NCBI RefSeq assembly: GCF_014137995.1
Contig: NZ_JACGWV010000001.1
Span: forward strand, 2,294,001 to 2,358,000
Length of the DNA: 64,000 nt
Direction of reading: 5' to 3'
Source: Promicromonospora sukumoe
Lineage (GTDB): Bacteria; Actinomycetota; Actinomycetes; Actinomycetales; Cellulomonadaceae
The translations under genes were made by a program, and so were the position numbers. The notes under the pieces are model-generated. The model saw only the letters and a list, made by a program, of their open reading frames with translations, had not been told where the DNA came from and did not search any database. Below are positions 50,092-57,555 of the stretch, in pieces (the stretch's first letter is position 1; each line of letters starts with the position of its first letter).

Positions 50092-50188
50092 GGGGCGGGC
50101 GGCGGCGGTTCGCTGGCGGGCTGTCCGACGTCGGGCCCGATGCTGTGGGCGCGGCGCGTTCCCGCCGGTCCGCCGTGAGGTGCGCTTG

Positions 50189-50194
50189 TACTGT
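50189..50194 (+). promoter_or_regulatory. Leaderless -10 (TACTGT) of the GntR gene
   Basis: TACTGT lies 7 nt before the GTG at 50202. Confidence 0.5.
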
Positions 50195-50201
50195 GGCGAG
50201 C

Positions 50202-50552
50202 GTGATCAGCATCGATGCCGAGTCCCCCGTCCCGCCGTACGAGCAGGTGCGCACCACGCTCGCGCAGCAGATGGCGGACCGGACCCTGCCCGTCGGCGCG
50301 CGGCTGCCGACGGTGCGGGCGCTGGCCGCCGACCTCGGCATCGCCGTCAACACCGTGGCGCGCGCGTACCGGGAGCTGGAGGCGGCCGGGCTGGTCGAGA
50401 CCCGCGGCCGGGCCGGAACCTTCGTCAGCGCGGCCGGCAACCAGCGCCTCGCCCTGGCCCAGGACGCCGCGGCGCAGTACGCCGAGACGACCCGCGCCCT
50501 CGGGATCGACCGGGCGGAGGCCCTGGAGATCGTCTCGGCGGCGCTGCGGTAG
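50202..50552 (+). CDS. GntR-family regulator, YtrA subfamily
   Basis: The 116-residue protein is a winged helix (PPYEQVRTTLAQQMADRTLPVGARLPTVRALAADLGIAVNTVARAYRELEAAGLVETRGRAGTFVS) plus a short helical tail, as in YtrA-type GntR proteins. These usually regulate a neighbouring ABC transporter, but none is adjacent here. A GTG start is used. Confidence 0.9.
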   Translation: MISIDAESPVPPYEQVRTTLAQQMADRTLPVGARLPTVRALAADLGIAVNTVARAYRELEAAGLVETRGRAGTFVSAAGNQRLALAQDAAAQYAETTRALGIDRAEALEIVSAALR

Positions 50553-50925
50553 CGGCACCTGCGGCTGACGTCGGCAGCAATTGCTCCGCCGACGTCGGCA
50601 GTTTGCCCCACAAACTCGGCACTCTGCACTGAGATCGGCACATCGCTGGACCGATCTCGACGCCAACTGCCGAACTCAAGATGCGGCACTCTGAGGTCGG
50701 CACGTAGCTCCGACGGCGGCACAGGCCTGGACCGACCTCGACGCAGAGTGCCGACTTCGATGCGAACTGCCGACCTCCGGGCGGGGTGACGGTGTCGAAT
50801 TCCGCCGGGCTCGTTCGTCGTGGTGGTGAGGTGGCGGCCGATGATCTTCAGCGTGGTCGGTCGTCAGTACCTCCGGGGGCGCCGTCGCGCGGCGCTCCGA
50901 CCGGACCGTCGTACGAGGAGACCCC
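50553..50925. repeat. Intergenic region with nested palindromes (family C)
   Basis: GACGTCGGC (50567-50575) pairs with GCCGACGTC (50588-50596) around the inner palindrome AGCAATTGCT. Next come two related units. In the first, GAGATCGG pairs with CCGATCTC (ending near 50658). In the second, CGGCACTCT (50684-50692) pairs with AGAGTGCCG (50744-50752) and encloses GAGGTCGG (50693-50700) and CCGACCTC (50732-50739). GGCACTCTG and AACTGCCGA recur in both. No gene is seen. Confidence 0.85.
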
Positions 50926-51750
50926 ATGACCACGGCACACGAGCACCACTCCGCCACCAGCACCACGTCCGACGGCGCCACGTCGTCGGCGTCCGCGGCA
51001 CCACCCGTCGTCGACCGGGCGACCTGGCAGGCCGCCCGCGACGAGCTGCTGCTGCGGGAGAAGGCGCACACGCGGGAGGCCGACGCCATCGCGGCGGCGC
51101 GACGTCGGCTGCCGATGACCGAGGTCGACGCGGGCGCCGTCGTCGTCGGGGCGGACGGGCCCACCACGCTGCTCGACCTGTTCGCGGGCCGCGAGGAGCT
51201 GGTCCTCTACAAGCACATGTGGCACCCGGGCGAGCCGGCCGAGAACCAGTGCGAGGGCTGCACACTGACCTACTGGGCGGTGCAGGACCCGGCCTACCTG
51301 ACGGCGCGCGGCGTCTCGTTCGCGGTGCTCGCGAAGGCGCCGTACGCCGAGCTCGCGCCGTTCGTGGAGTTCATGGGCTACCCGCGGCACTGGTACTCCG
51401 TGCTCGACCACGCCGAGAGCCACGCCGCGGACGACGTCCTGGGCGGGGACGACTTCGGCACCTGGGTGTGCTTGCTGCGCCGGGGCGACCGCGTGTACCT
51501 CACCAACTCGGTCACCGGACGCGGCTCAGAGGCCACGATGCCCGCCCTGGCGCTGCTCGACATGACGGCGCGCGGCCGCATGGAGTCCTGGCAGGACTCC
51601 CCCGCGGGCTGGCCGGAGGGCAAGGCGCCGGGCTGGTTCTGGCGTGCCGACGAGGACGGCGTCGGGAACAGCTGGTCCGGCGGCCGCCCGGCGATCCAGT
51701 GGAGCCGCCCGGGCGCCACCCCGGTGACGACGCCGGCCCACCACCACTGA
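50926..51750 (+). CDS. DUF899-family thioredoxin-like protein
   Basis: The 274-residue protein shows DUF899 features: RATWQAARDELLLREKAHTREADAIAAARRRLPM, LLDLFAGREELVLYKHMW, and NQCEGCTLTYWAVQDPAYLTARGVSFAVLAKAPYAELAPFVEFMGY. The single CEGC sits where thioredoxin-fold proteins carry their active cysteines. The C-terminus ends HHH. A GAGGAG precedes the ATG by about 6 nt. The function is unknown. Confidence 0.9.
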   Translation: MTTAHEHHSATSTTSDGATSSASAAPPVVDRATWQAARDELLLREKAHTREADAIAAARRRLPMTEVDAGAVVVGADGPTTLLDLFAGREELVLYKHMWHPGEPAENQCEGCTLTYWAVQDPAYLTARGVSFAVLAKAPYAELAPFVEFMGYPRHWYSVLDHAESHAADDVLGGDDFGTWVCLLRRGDRVYLTNSVTGRGSEATMPALALLDMTARGRMESWQDSPAGWPEGKAPGWFWRADEDGVGNSWSGGRPAIQWSRPGATPVTTPAHHH

Positions 51751-51806
51751 CGAACCGCCGCCGAACCACAACCGCCGCGCCGCCCCAGCACCCGGCGTTG
51801 CCCAAG

Positions 51807-51877
51807 GTGCGCTTCTACCCAGTCATTGGGCCCGAAATCGCGGCGTTTCGGGGGCCAATGACTGGGTAGAAGCGCAC
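51807..51877. repeat. Palindrome D, copy 1 (71 bp)
   Basis: A 23-bp perfect inverted repeat (51807-51829 and 51855-51877; arm begins GTGCGCTTCTACCCAG) encloses a second stem CCCGAAA/TTTCGGG. The region 51751-52020 holds no gene. Confidence 0.93.
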
Positions 51878-52020
51878 TTCGACGGCTGGCGGCAGCGCGG
51901 GCGCGTAGTCGGTGCACTCCAGGTGTGACCGCGCGCAGGACCCAGTCACTGCTCAGCGCGCAGCGCGAGACGGTTGAGTACTGAACCTGCAGCACCAGAT
52001 GGCTGGGGTCTGGACAGCAA

Positions 52021-52435
52021 TACGACTTCGGTCGGGAGTATTGACACCGGTCCGTTGAAGGACCGGTGTCAAGGCAGCCGACCGAACTCGGCAGCGCTGG
52101 CGCGCAGGTGTTCGGGCGGGTGCTGAAGGGCAACACGAGATCGGTCAGGTGCCTTGAGACCGGTCGGTTGAGGGACCGGTCTCAAGGCAGCCGACCGATC
52201 TCGGCAGGGCTGGTGCGCGGGTGTTTGGGCGGGTGCCGAAGGGCAGCACCAGATCGGTCAGGAGCATTGACACCGGTCCGTTGAAGGACCGGTCTCGAAG
52301 CTGCCGACCGAACGCGGCAGGGCTAGTGCGCGAGTGTTCGGGCGGGTGCTGAAGGGCAAACACGAGATCGGTCGGGAGTATTGAGACCGGTCCGTTGAAG
52401 GACCGGCCTCGATGCAGCCGACCGATCTCAGTCGC
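52021..52435. repeat. Tandem array of about 3.5 copies of a 113-bp hairpin unit (family E)
   Basis: Hairpins begin at 52041, 52154, 52267 and 52381 (spacing 113, 113, 114). The first is TTGACACCGGTCC, a 6-nt GTTGAA loop, and the exact complement (to 52072). The second has a 14-bp stem (52152-52165 and 52174-52187). The sequence between hairpins is also conserved (CAGCCGACCGA, GGGCGGGTGCTGAAGGGCA, AGATCGGTC). No coding sequence is seen. Confidence 0.93.
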
Positions 52436-52491
52436 ACGACCCCCGTTTGGCGCCTCCCGGTGTGGGCCCGGTGTGGCCCCGGAGCTGCGGG

Positions 52492-52695
52492 TCAGCGCTC
52501 CTCGGCGCGGATCGCCGCTCGGACGCGGGCCGAGCGGGAGCCCACGCGGTTCGTGGCTCCGGTGCGGTAGGCGCGGGCCTGCTGGTCGGCGTGCACGCCG
52601 GCCGCACCCGACCGGGCATGTTCGGCGCGCTCACGCACAGCCTCCGCCGGGAGCGCGTGCCGGTACCGCGCGCGGTTCTTCCTGGTGCTGCTCAC
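52492..52695 (-). CDS. Small basic protein, unknown function
   Basis: This 67-residue product is rich in Arg and Ala (STRKNRARYRHALPAEAVRE, GATNRVGSRSARVRAAIRAEER). It is recognised chiefly by its start: a GTG preceded by GGAGGTGA with 8 nt between GGAGG and the start, one of the strongest ribosome sites in the window. I do not recognise a family; a nucleic-acid-binding role would fit the charge. It sits between the 113-bp array and a hydrolase gene. Confidence 0.55.
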   Translation of the reverse strand: MSSTRKNRARYRHALPAEAVRERAEHARSGAAGVHADQQARAYRTGATNRVGSRSARVRAAIRAEER

Positions 52696-52813
52696 TCGTC
52701 TCACCTCCGTCCGGTGCTCAGCGACGCCCGACCGTACCGGCCAGGGCGCTACGCGGTCAGCGGATTTTCGTGCCGTGTTGTTCCCGCTGGTCAACGGCCC
52801 GTCCCGGACTCGG

Positions 52814-52819
52814 CATACT
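52814..52819 (+). promoter_or_regulatory. Leaderless -10 (CATACT)
   Basis: CATACT lies 7 nt before the ATG at 52827. Confidence 0.5.
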
Positions 52820-52826
52820 TGCGCGG

Positions 52827-53705
52827 ATGACCACCGCAGCGCAGCATCCGGTCCGGTACGTCGACGTCAAGCACGCGCCCCGGCGACACGCGCGCGCCGC
52901 CGAGCCCGGGGTAGTCCAGCCCGACGTCGGCCAGCCGCAGACCGGCCGGACCGAAGAGTCCGCACCCGGCCAGGACCCCGACGCCGCGTCCCTGCGCCTC
53001 GCCTACCGCGAGGCGGGCGACCCCGCCGCCCCGGTGCTGCTCCTGCTGCACGCCCTCGGCGAGAGCTCCCTGTCCTGGGACCCGCTGCTGGGCGACCTCG
53101 CCGCCCTCGGCTACCGCGCGCTGGCCCCGGACGCCCGCGGGCACGGCGACAGCGACCGGCCCGGGCAGTACTCCTACGAGCTGATGACGGCCGACACGCT
53201 CGCGTTCTGCGCGGCGCTGGGCGTGACAGACGTGAGCGGCCTCGCCGTCGTCGGGCACTCGATGGGCGCCGTGACGGCGGCCCTGGTCACGACGGCGCTC
53301 AACACGACCGACGCCGGCGCCGAAACCAGCACCGCCGCGAGCGCCCCCGGCCCCGTGACCCGGCTCGTGCTCGAGGACGCCACCCCGACCCGTCCGGGCG
53401 GCCCCCGGTTCGAGCCGTTCGACGAGCCCGACCACCCCGTGCCGTTCGACTGGCCGCTGGTCAACGCCCTGCGCGCGCAGCGCAGCGACCCGGACCCGGC
53501 CTGGTGGGACGACGCCCTGCGGATCACCGCGCCGGTGCTCGTCGTCGCGGGCGGGCCGTCGAGCAACGTGGACCAGGCCGAGCTCGCCGACTTCACCGCC
53601 GGAGTCGCCCGCGGGAAGCTCGTCGAGATCCGGGTGGGCCACATGGTGCACGACGAGGCGCCGGACGAGTTCCTCGCGGTGGTCACCGACTTCCTGCGGC
53701 GGTAG
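52827..53705 (+). CDS. Alpha/beta hydrolase
   Basis: This 292-residue hydrolase has a disordered N-terminus of about 55 residues. The domain then shows VLLLLHALGESSLSWDP, APDARGHGDSDRPGQYSYE, the elbow VVGHSMGAVTAALV, acid in LVVAGGPSSNVDQ (poorly conserved) and His in IRVGHMVHDEAPDEF. The usual acidic residue after strand 7 is not clear. Substrate unknown. Confidence 0.88.
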   Translation: MTTAAQHPVRYVDVKHAPRRHARAAEPGVVQPDVGQPQTGRTEESAPGQDPDAASLRLAYREAGDPAAPVLLLLHALGESSLSWDPLLGDLAALGYRALAPDARGHGDSDRPGQYSYELMTADTLAFCAALGVTDVSGLAVVGHSMGAVTAALVTTALNTTDAGAETSTAASAPGPVTRLVLEDATPTRPGGPRFEPFDEPDHPVPFDWPLVNALRAQRSDPDPAWWDDALRITAPVLVVAGGPSSNVDQAELADFTAGVARGKLVEIRVGHMVHDEAPDEFLAVVTDFLRR

Positions 53706-53726
53706 CCGGGCGGGCGGCAGCGGCCG

Positions 53727-54194
53727 CTAGCGGTCCCGGGCGCCCGACGACAGGCTCCCGCGGACCGCCGGGTGCAGCATCAGGGTCACGCCCGCCAGCA
53801 CGAACAGGATGTGCAGCGCCCGGACCACCGGGAACAGCGGCGAGACGTCGCCCTCGAACGCGGTGGACCAGGAGGCGCCGTCGGCCAGGGCGGCGGCCAT
53901 GGGCAGCAGCATCGAGGCCAGCCCGACGACGCCGAGGCCGAGCAGCAGGGCCCACCACGCCCACCTGCGACCGCGGGCCAGGTACCAGGCGCAGGTCAGC
54001 GCGACGGCGAAGACCAGGCCGCGCAGCAGGACCTGCGGCAGGAGGCCGTCGTCGGCCCCCGGCTGGGCGAGGAGCGAGGTGACCGCGACGACGGCCTCGG
54101 CGATACCCGCCAGGACGGCGAGGGCGAAGGCGCCCGCCGCGGCCGTCCGGAGCGACCGGCCTGTGAGCAACGTGTGCGGTGCGGTTTCGGTCAT
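53727..54194 (-). CDS. Four-helix membrane protein, unknown function
   Basis: The 155-residue protein has predicted transmembrane helices at about residues 18-40, 55-75, 80-102 and 122-142 (AAAGAFALAVLAGIAEAVVAV, LLRGLVFAVALTCAWYLA, WALLLGLGVVGLASMLL, VVRALHILFVLAGVTLML). It faces the divergent FUSC gene 100 bp away. No family is assigned. Confidence 0.7.
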   Translation of the reverse strand: MTETAPHTLLTGRSLRTAAAGAFALAVLAGIAEAVVAVTSLLAQPGADDGLLPQVLLRGLVFAVALTCAWYLARGRRWAWWALLLGLGVVGLASMLLPMAAALADGASWSTAFEGDVSPLFPVVRALHILFVLAGVTLMLHPAVRGSLSSGARDR

Positions 54195-54294
54195 GCGTCC
54201 ATCCTGGTCAGACGACGGCGGCCGGACCAACCGGCTGTCCTCCGTCCTGGGGGTGGGTTATCCCCACCGGGCCGCGTGGGAAGATGCAAAGGTC

Positions 54295-55374
54295 ATGAGT
54301 TCGCGCCCCCTGCTCCCCCACCTGCGCCGGATGTTGCACGTGGGGCCGTACGGCGGGGAGCTGCCCGTGGCGCTGCGGGCCGCCGCGTCCGTGGCCGTGC
54401 CGATGCTCGTGCTGTGGGCGACCGGGCACCTGGAGTGGTCTCTGTACGCGACCTTCGGGGCGTTCACCAGCCTGTTCGGCCGCACCGTGCCGCTGCGGCC
54501 GCGCCTGACCCAGCAGGTCCAGGCGGGCGCCGCGCTGGTCGCGTCGGTGCTGGTCGGCACCCTGATCGCCGTCCTGGCCTCCGCCGTCCCGGGTACCGGC
54601 TGGCTCGTGGTGCCGGTCGCGGCGCTCTGGGCCACCGGCGTGGCGGTGCTCTCGCACCGGCTGCGCTGGCACCCGCCGGGGCCGCTGTTCCCCGTGTTCG
54701 CGCTGGGCGCCTGCTCGTCCGTGCCGTCCGGTCCGGGCCAGGTGCCGGTCGCGCTGGCCGTCGCGGTCGCCGCCGTCGTGTTCGCGCTCGCGCTGACGGT
54801 CGCGTTCGCGCGGTTGGAGCCGGGTGGGCCGGTTCCGGTCGAGGCGTCCGGCGTTGCCGTCACACCTGGCCCGACGTCGGGCCCGACGTCGGCTGCAGGC
54901 ACCGGGCCGGAGTGGACGTGGTCGCACTACCTCGTGCGGTACGCGGTCGGGGTCGCCGTCGCGGGCGCGATCGCGATCGCCGTCGGGCACCCGTACTGGG
55001 CGATGGTGGCCGCCGTCGTGCCGATGTCGGCGCCCGACGCGTCCGGTGCGCTGATGCGCGCCGCCCAGCGGCTGGCGGGCACCCTCGTCGGCGTGGTCAT
55101 CGCTTGGGCGCTGCTCACGGCGGGGCCGCCGCCGCTGGTCGTCATCGCGGTCGCGGCGCTGCTGCAGGCCGGGGCCGAGCTGTACGTGGGCCGCAACTAC
55201 GCCGTCGCGATGCTGTTCATCACGCCGCTCGCCCTGTCGATGACGCACCTCGCGAACCCCGTGCCTGTGTCCGGCCTCGTCGCCGACCGGGCCCTGGACA
55301 CGCTCATCGGTGTCGCCGTCGCGGTGGCGATCACGCTCCTGACCCACGAGGGCCGCCAGGACGCGGCGGGCTGA
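54295..55374 (+). CDS. FUSC-family (aromatic acid exporter/YccS-like) membrane protein
   Basis: The 359-residue protein has two blocks of transmembrane helices. The second carries the FUSC hallmark: YAVGVAVAGAIAIAVGHPYWAMVAAVVPMSAPD, followed by RAAQRLAGTLVGVVIAWALL and GRNYAVAMLFITPLALSM. The family includes exporters of aromatic carboxylic acids; the substrate here is unknown. It lacks the large cytoplasmic domain of proteobacterial AaeB. Confidence 0.88.
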   Translation: MSSRPLLPHLRRMLHVGPYGGELPVALRAAASVAVPMLVLWATGHLEWSLYATFGAFTSLFGRTVPLRPRLTQQVQAGAALVASVLVGTLIAVLASAVPGTGWLVVPVAALWATGVAVLSHRLRWHPPGPLFPVFALGACSSVPSGPGQVPVALAVAVAAVVFALALTVAFARLEPGGPVPVEASGVAVTPGPTSGPTSAAGTGPEWTWSHYLVRYAVGVAVAGAIAIAVGHPYWAMVAAVVPMSAPDASGALMRAAQRLAGTLVGVVIAWALLTAGPPPLVVIAVAALLQAGAELYVGRNYAVAMLFITPLALSMTHLANPVPVSGLVADRALDTLIGVAVAVAITLLTHEGRQDAAG

Positions 55375-55377
55375 TCC

Positions 55378-55441
55378 CCTTCGAGACCTAAGTTTCTCCT
55401 CTTTGAACCGGCTGAAAGCGAAGAAACTTAGGTCTCGAAGG
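55378..55441. repeat. 64-bp palindrome F between convergent genes
   Basis: CTTCGAGACCTAAGTTTCT (55379-55397) is matched exactly at 55422-55440; with flanking C/G the stem is 20 bp and the loop 24 nt. It starts 4 bp after the FUSC stop codon and may terminate both convergent genes. Confidence 0.93.
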
Positions 55442-55459
55442 AGAAGAGGCAGACGGCGG

Positions 55460-56485
55460 TCAGGCGTCGTCCGGGAGGCGCAGCGGGCCGACGGCGACCC
55501 GGGCCAGCTCCCCGATCGCGGCGTCGACGCCGGGCAGGTGCCGCTCCGGCCGGGCCGCCCGCGTCAGCACGACGACGCCCACGAGGTGCTCGTGCGGGAA
55601 CCGCACCACCGCGGCCTCGTGCCGCAGCCGCCCGAGGGTGCCGGTCTTGCCGAGCAGCACGACGTCGTCGTGCGGGAACCCGCTCCCCACCCGGTGCCGC
55701 CACGCCTGGTTCGCCAGCGCGTCGCGGACCAGCTCGTGCGCGGGGCCCGGGCGTGACCACAGGAGACGCAGCACACGGCCGAGCTGCCCGGCGGTCGCGG
55801 CACTCGCGAAGGCCGGGTCGTACTGGGTGGTGCCGGCGGCGCGGTCAGGGTCGGCGAGCGAGCGCTGGGCGGCGGCCCAGCTGTCGGTCCCGGTGTCGCG
55901 CATGACGGCGCGCGTCTCGTCGGCCGAACCCTGCCGCACCAGGGTCTCGGGCAGGCCGAGCCCGGCCAGCCGCTCGTGCACGCGCTCCCGGCCGACGAGC
56001 GCCAGGAGCGCGTCGCCGCACGCGTTGTCGGACACGGCCAGCATCAGCCGGACGACGTCGCGCGCCGTGAGCAGGACGTCGTCCAGCAGCATCGCGACGC
56101 CCGTCGGGCCCGGCATGCGGGTGTGCGCGGGGAGCCGGACGGGCTGGTCCGCGGAGAGGTCGCCCGCCGCGACGAAGTCGGCCCAGACCAGTGCGAGCGG
56201 CAGCTTGTAGAGCGACGCGACGGCGACCGGCTCGGTGTCGTCGACGGCGACGGTCCCGGGCGGGCCGGTCAGGCGGGTCGCGTGGACGCGCGCGGTGACG
56301 CCCGCGTCGCGCGCGATCCCGCGCAACGTCGCGACGACGGCGGGGTCCGCGGCGGGGCGTTCGGCGCTGGGGCCGACGGCGGGGTCAACGGTGAGGCCGG
56401 CGGCAGATTCGGCGGTGCGGTTGACGGCGAGGTCGGGGGTCTGGTCGACGGCGGGACCAGGGCCGACGTCGTCCGCGGCCGTCAT
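55460..56485 (-). CDS. Class A beta-lactamase-like serine hydrolase
   Basis: The serine-hydrolase motifs are in order: SLYK (VASLYKLPLALV), SDN (AVSDNACGDALL) and KTG (GKTGTLGRL). The class A omega-loop ExxxN is not evident: the stretch between SDN and KTG reads SWAAAQRSLADPDRAAGTTQ. The N-terminal 45 residues are Ala/Asp/Pro-rich and carry no hydrophobic signal, so it is probably cytoplasmic. It could be a DD-peptidase-like or esterase relative, so resistance to beta-lactams should not be assumed. The start overlaps the LysR gene stop (ATGA). Confidence 0.82.
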   Translation of the reverse strand: MTAADDVGPGPAVDQTPDLAVNRTAESAAGLTVDPAVGPSAERPAADPAVVATLRGIARDAGVTARVHATRLTGPPGTVAVDDTEPVAVASLYKLPLALVWADFVAAGDLSADQPVRLPAHTRMPGPTGVAMLLDDVLLTARDVVRLMLAVSDNACGDALLALVGRERVHERLAGLGLPETLVRQGSADETRAVMRDTGTDSWAAAQRSLADPDRAAGTTQYDPAFASAATAGQLGRVLRLLWSRPGPAHELVRDALANQAWRHRVGSGFPHDDVVLLGKTGTLGRLRHEAAVVRFPHEHLVGVVVLTRAARPERHLPGVDAAIGELARVAVGPLRLPDDA

Positions 56486-57459
56486 GCGACCGTTCCGAAG
56501 TACGACTGGATCGCCGCGGCGACGCCGTCGTGGTCCACCTCGGGGCGACGCTGCGCGGAGTGCGGGAGGGCGACGCGCAGGCGCAGCGGCGGGCCGGGCA
56601 TTCCGAGGTACCCGGGCTCCCCGGCGTCCGCCGACGGCGCCGGATCGGCATCCGGCGCCGAAGCAGGTCCGGCGGCCCGCGAGGGCACAGGCACCAGACC
56701 CGCGGCGACACCCGCCGCGACCAGCGCCCGGCGCTGCGCCGCGTCCCGGGCTTCCACGACCGCGCCGCCGTGTCCGGCCCGGCGCAGGGCGTCGACGAGC
56801 TGGTCGTGCGCGGGCGGCTGGTGGTGCCGGGGCGGCACGGCCACGGGCAGCGTCACGGCGGGCAGCCCGGTCCCGCCCGCCGTCCTCGGTCCAGCGGCAA
56901 GCGCCGCTCCCCCGCTCGACGCCGCACCCCTCGCCGGCCCCGCACGACCCGCCACCACCTCCGGCACCACCACCCGCGTCGGCACCACGAGCACCGGCCC
57001 CGCCGTCAGACCGTCGAGCACGCCCGGGTGCCGCACGAGCCCGACGTCGAGCAACCCGTCGCGGAGCAGGTCCACGACCTCGACGCTCCCGGCGACGGTC
57101 GGCGCGACTGGGGCGCCGTCGGCCGCGAGCGCCCGGAGCATGCCGGGTATGCCGTCCTCGAGGTCGGCGGCGAGGCCGAGCCGTACCTGCTCGGGCAGGG
57201 CGAGGTCGCGGGCGGCGGTGACGAGGTCGTCGGCGGCGTCGAGCAGGTCGCGGGCGGCGGGCAGGAGCTGCTGGCCGGCGGCCGTGATGCGGACGCCGCG
57301 GGCGTCGCGGTCGAAGAGTCGCACGCCGAGGCGGCGTTCGAGGCGGCGGATGCCCTGCGACAGGGGCGGCTGGGTCATGCCGAGGTCGGCGGCGGCGTTG
57401 CCGAAGTGCCGGGCGTCCGCGACGGCCCGGAAGAAGCCCAGGTGCTTCAGGAGGTCCAC
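56482..57459 (-). CDS. LysR-family regulator
   Basis: The 325-residue protein has the HTH LGFFRAVADARHFGNAAADLGMTQPPLSQGIRRLERRLGVRLFDRDARGVRITAAG. The effector domain is disrupted by low-complexity Ala/Gly segments (GRAGPARGAASSGGAALAAGPRTAGG) and an Ala/Pro/Asp-rich stretch. It is coupled to the serine hydrolase and divergent from the Tat metallo-hydrolase. The intergenic TCAAGAACGA and TCTTTGA elements (57485-57522) are possible binding sites. GTG start with TAGGCT 6 nt upstream. Confidence 0.88.
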   Translation of the reverse strand: MDLLKHLGFFRAVADARHFGNAAADLGMTQPPLSQGIRRLERRLGVRLFDRDARGVRITAAGQQLLPAARDLLDAADDLVTAARDLALPEQVRLGLAADLEDGIPGMLRALAADGAPVAPTVAGSVEVVDLLRDGLLDVGLVRHPGVLDGLTAGPVLVVPTRVVVPEVVAGRAGPARGAASSGGAALAAGPRTAGGTGLPAVTLPVAVPPRHHQPPAHDQLVDALRRAGHGGAVVEARDAAQRRALVAAGVAAGLVPVPSRAAGPASAPDADPAPSADAGEPGYLGMPGPPLRLRVALPHSAQRRPEVDHDGVAAAIQSYFGTVA

Positions 57460-57465
57460 GCGCGG

Positions 57466-57471
57466 AGCCTA
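57466..57471 (-). promoter_or_regulatory. Leaderless -10 (TAGGCT) of the LysR-hydrolase pair
   Basis: It lies 6 nt upstream of the GTG at 57459 on the minus strand. Confidence 0.55.
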
Positions 57472-57555
57472 CCGAGGGGTCATATCAAGAACGACTCGGA
57501 GCGCGTCGGTAAGACTCTTTGACTCTCGCGCAGCCCGGTCGCGAAGGTGTGCCGC

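Noticed and set aside
52021..52435. CRISPR-like array of regularly spaced hairpins
   Set aside because: The sequences between the hairpins are conserved with each other, so they are not spacers, and no cas genes are present. It is a tandem repeat.
55460..56485. Beta-lactam resistance gene
   Set aside because: There is no export signal and the class A general-base motif is not visible, so resistance is not claimed.
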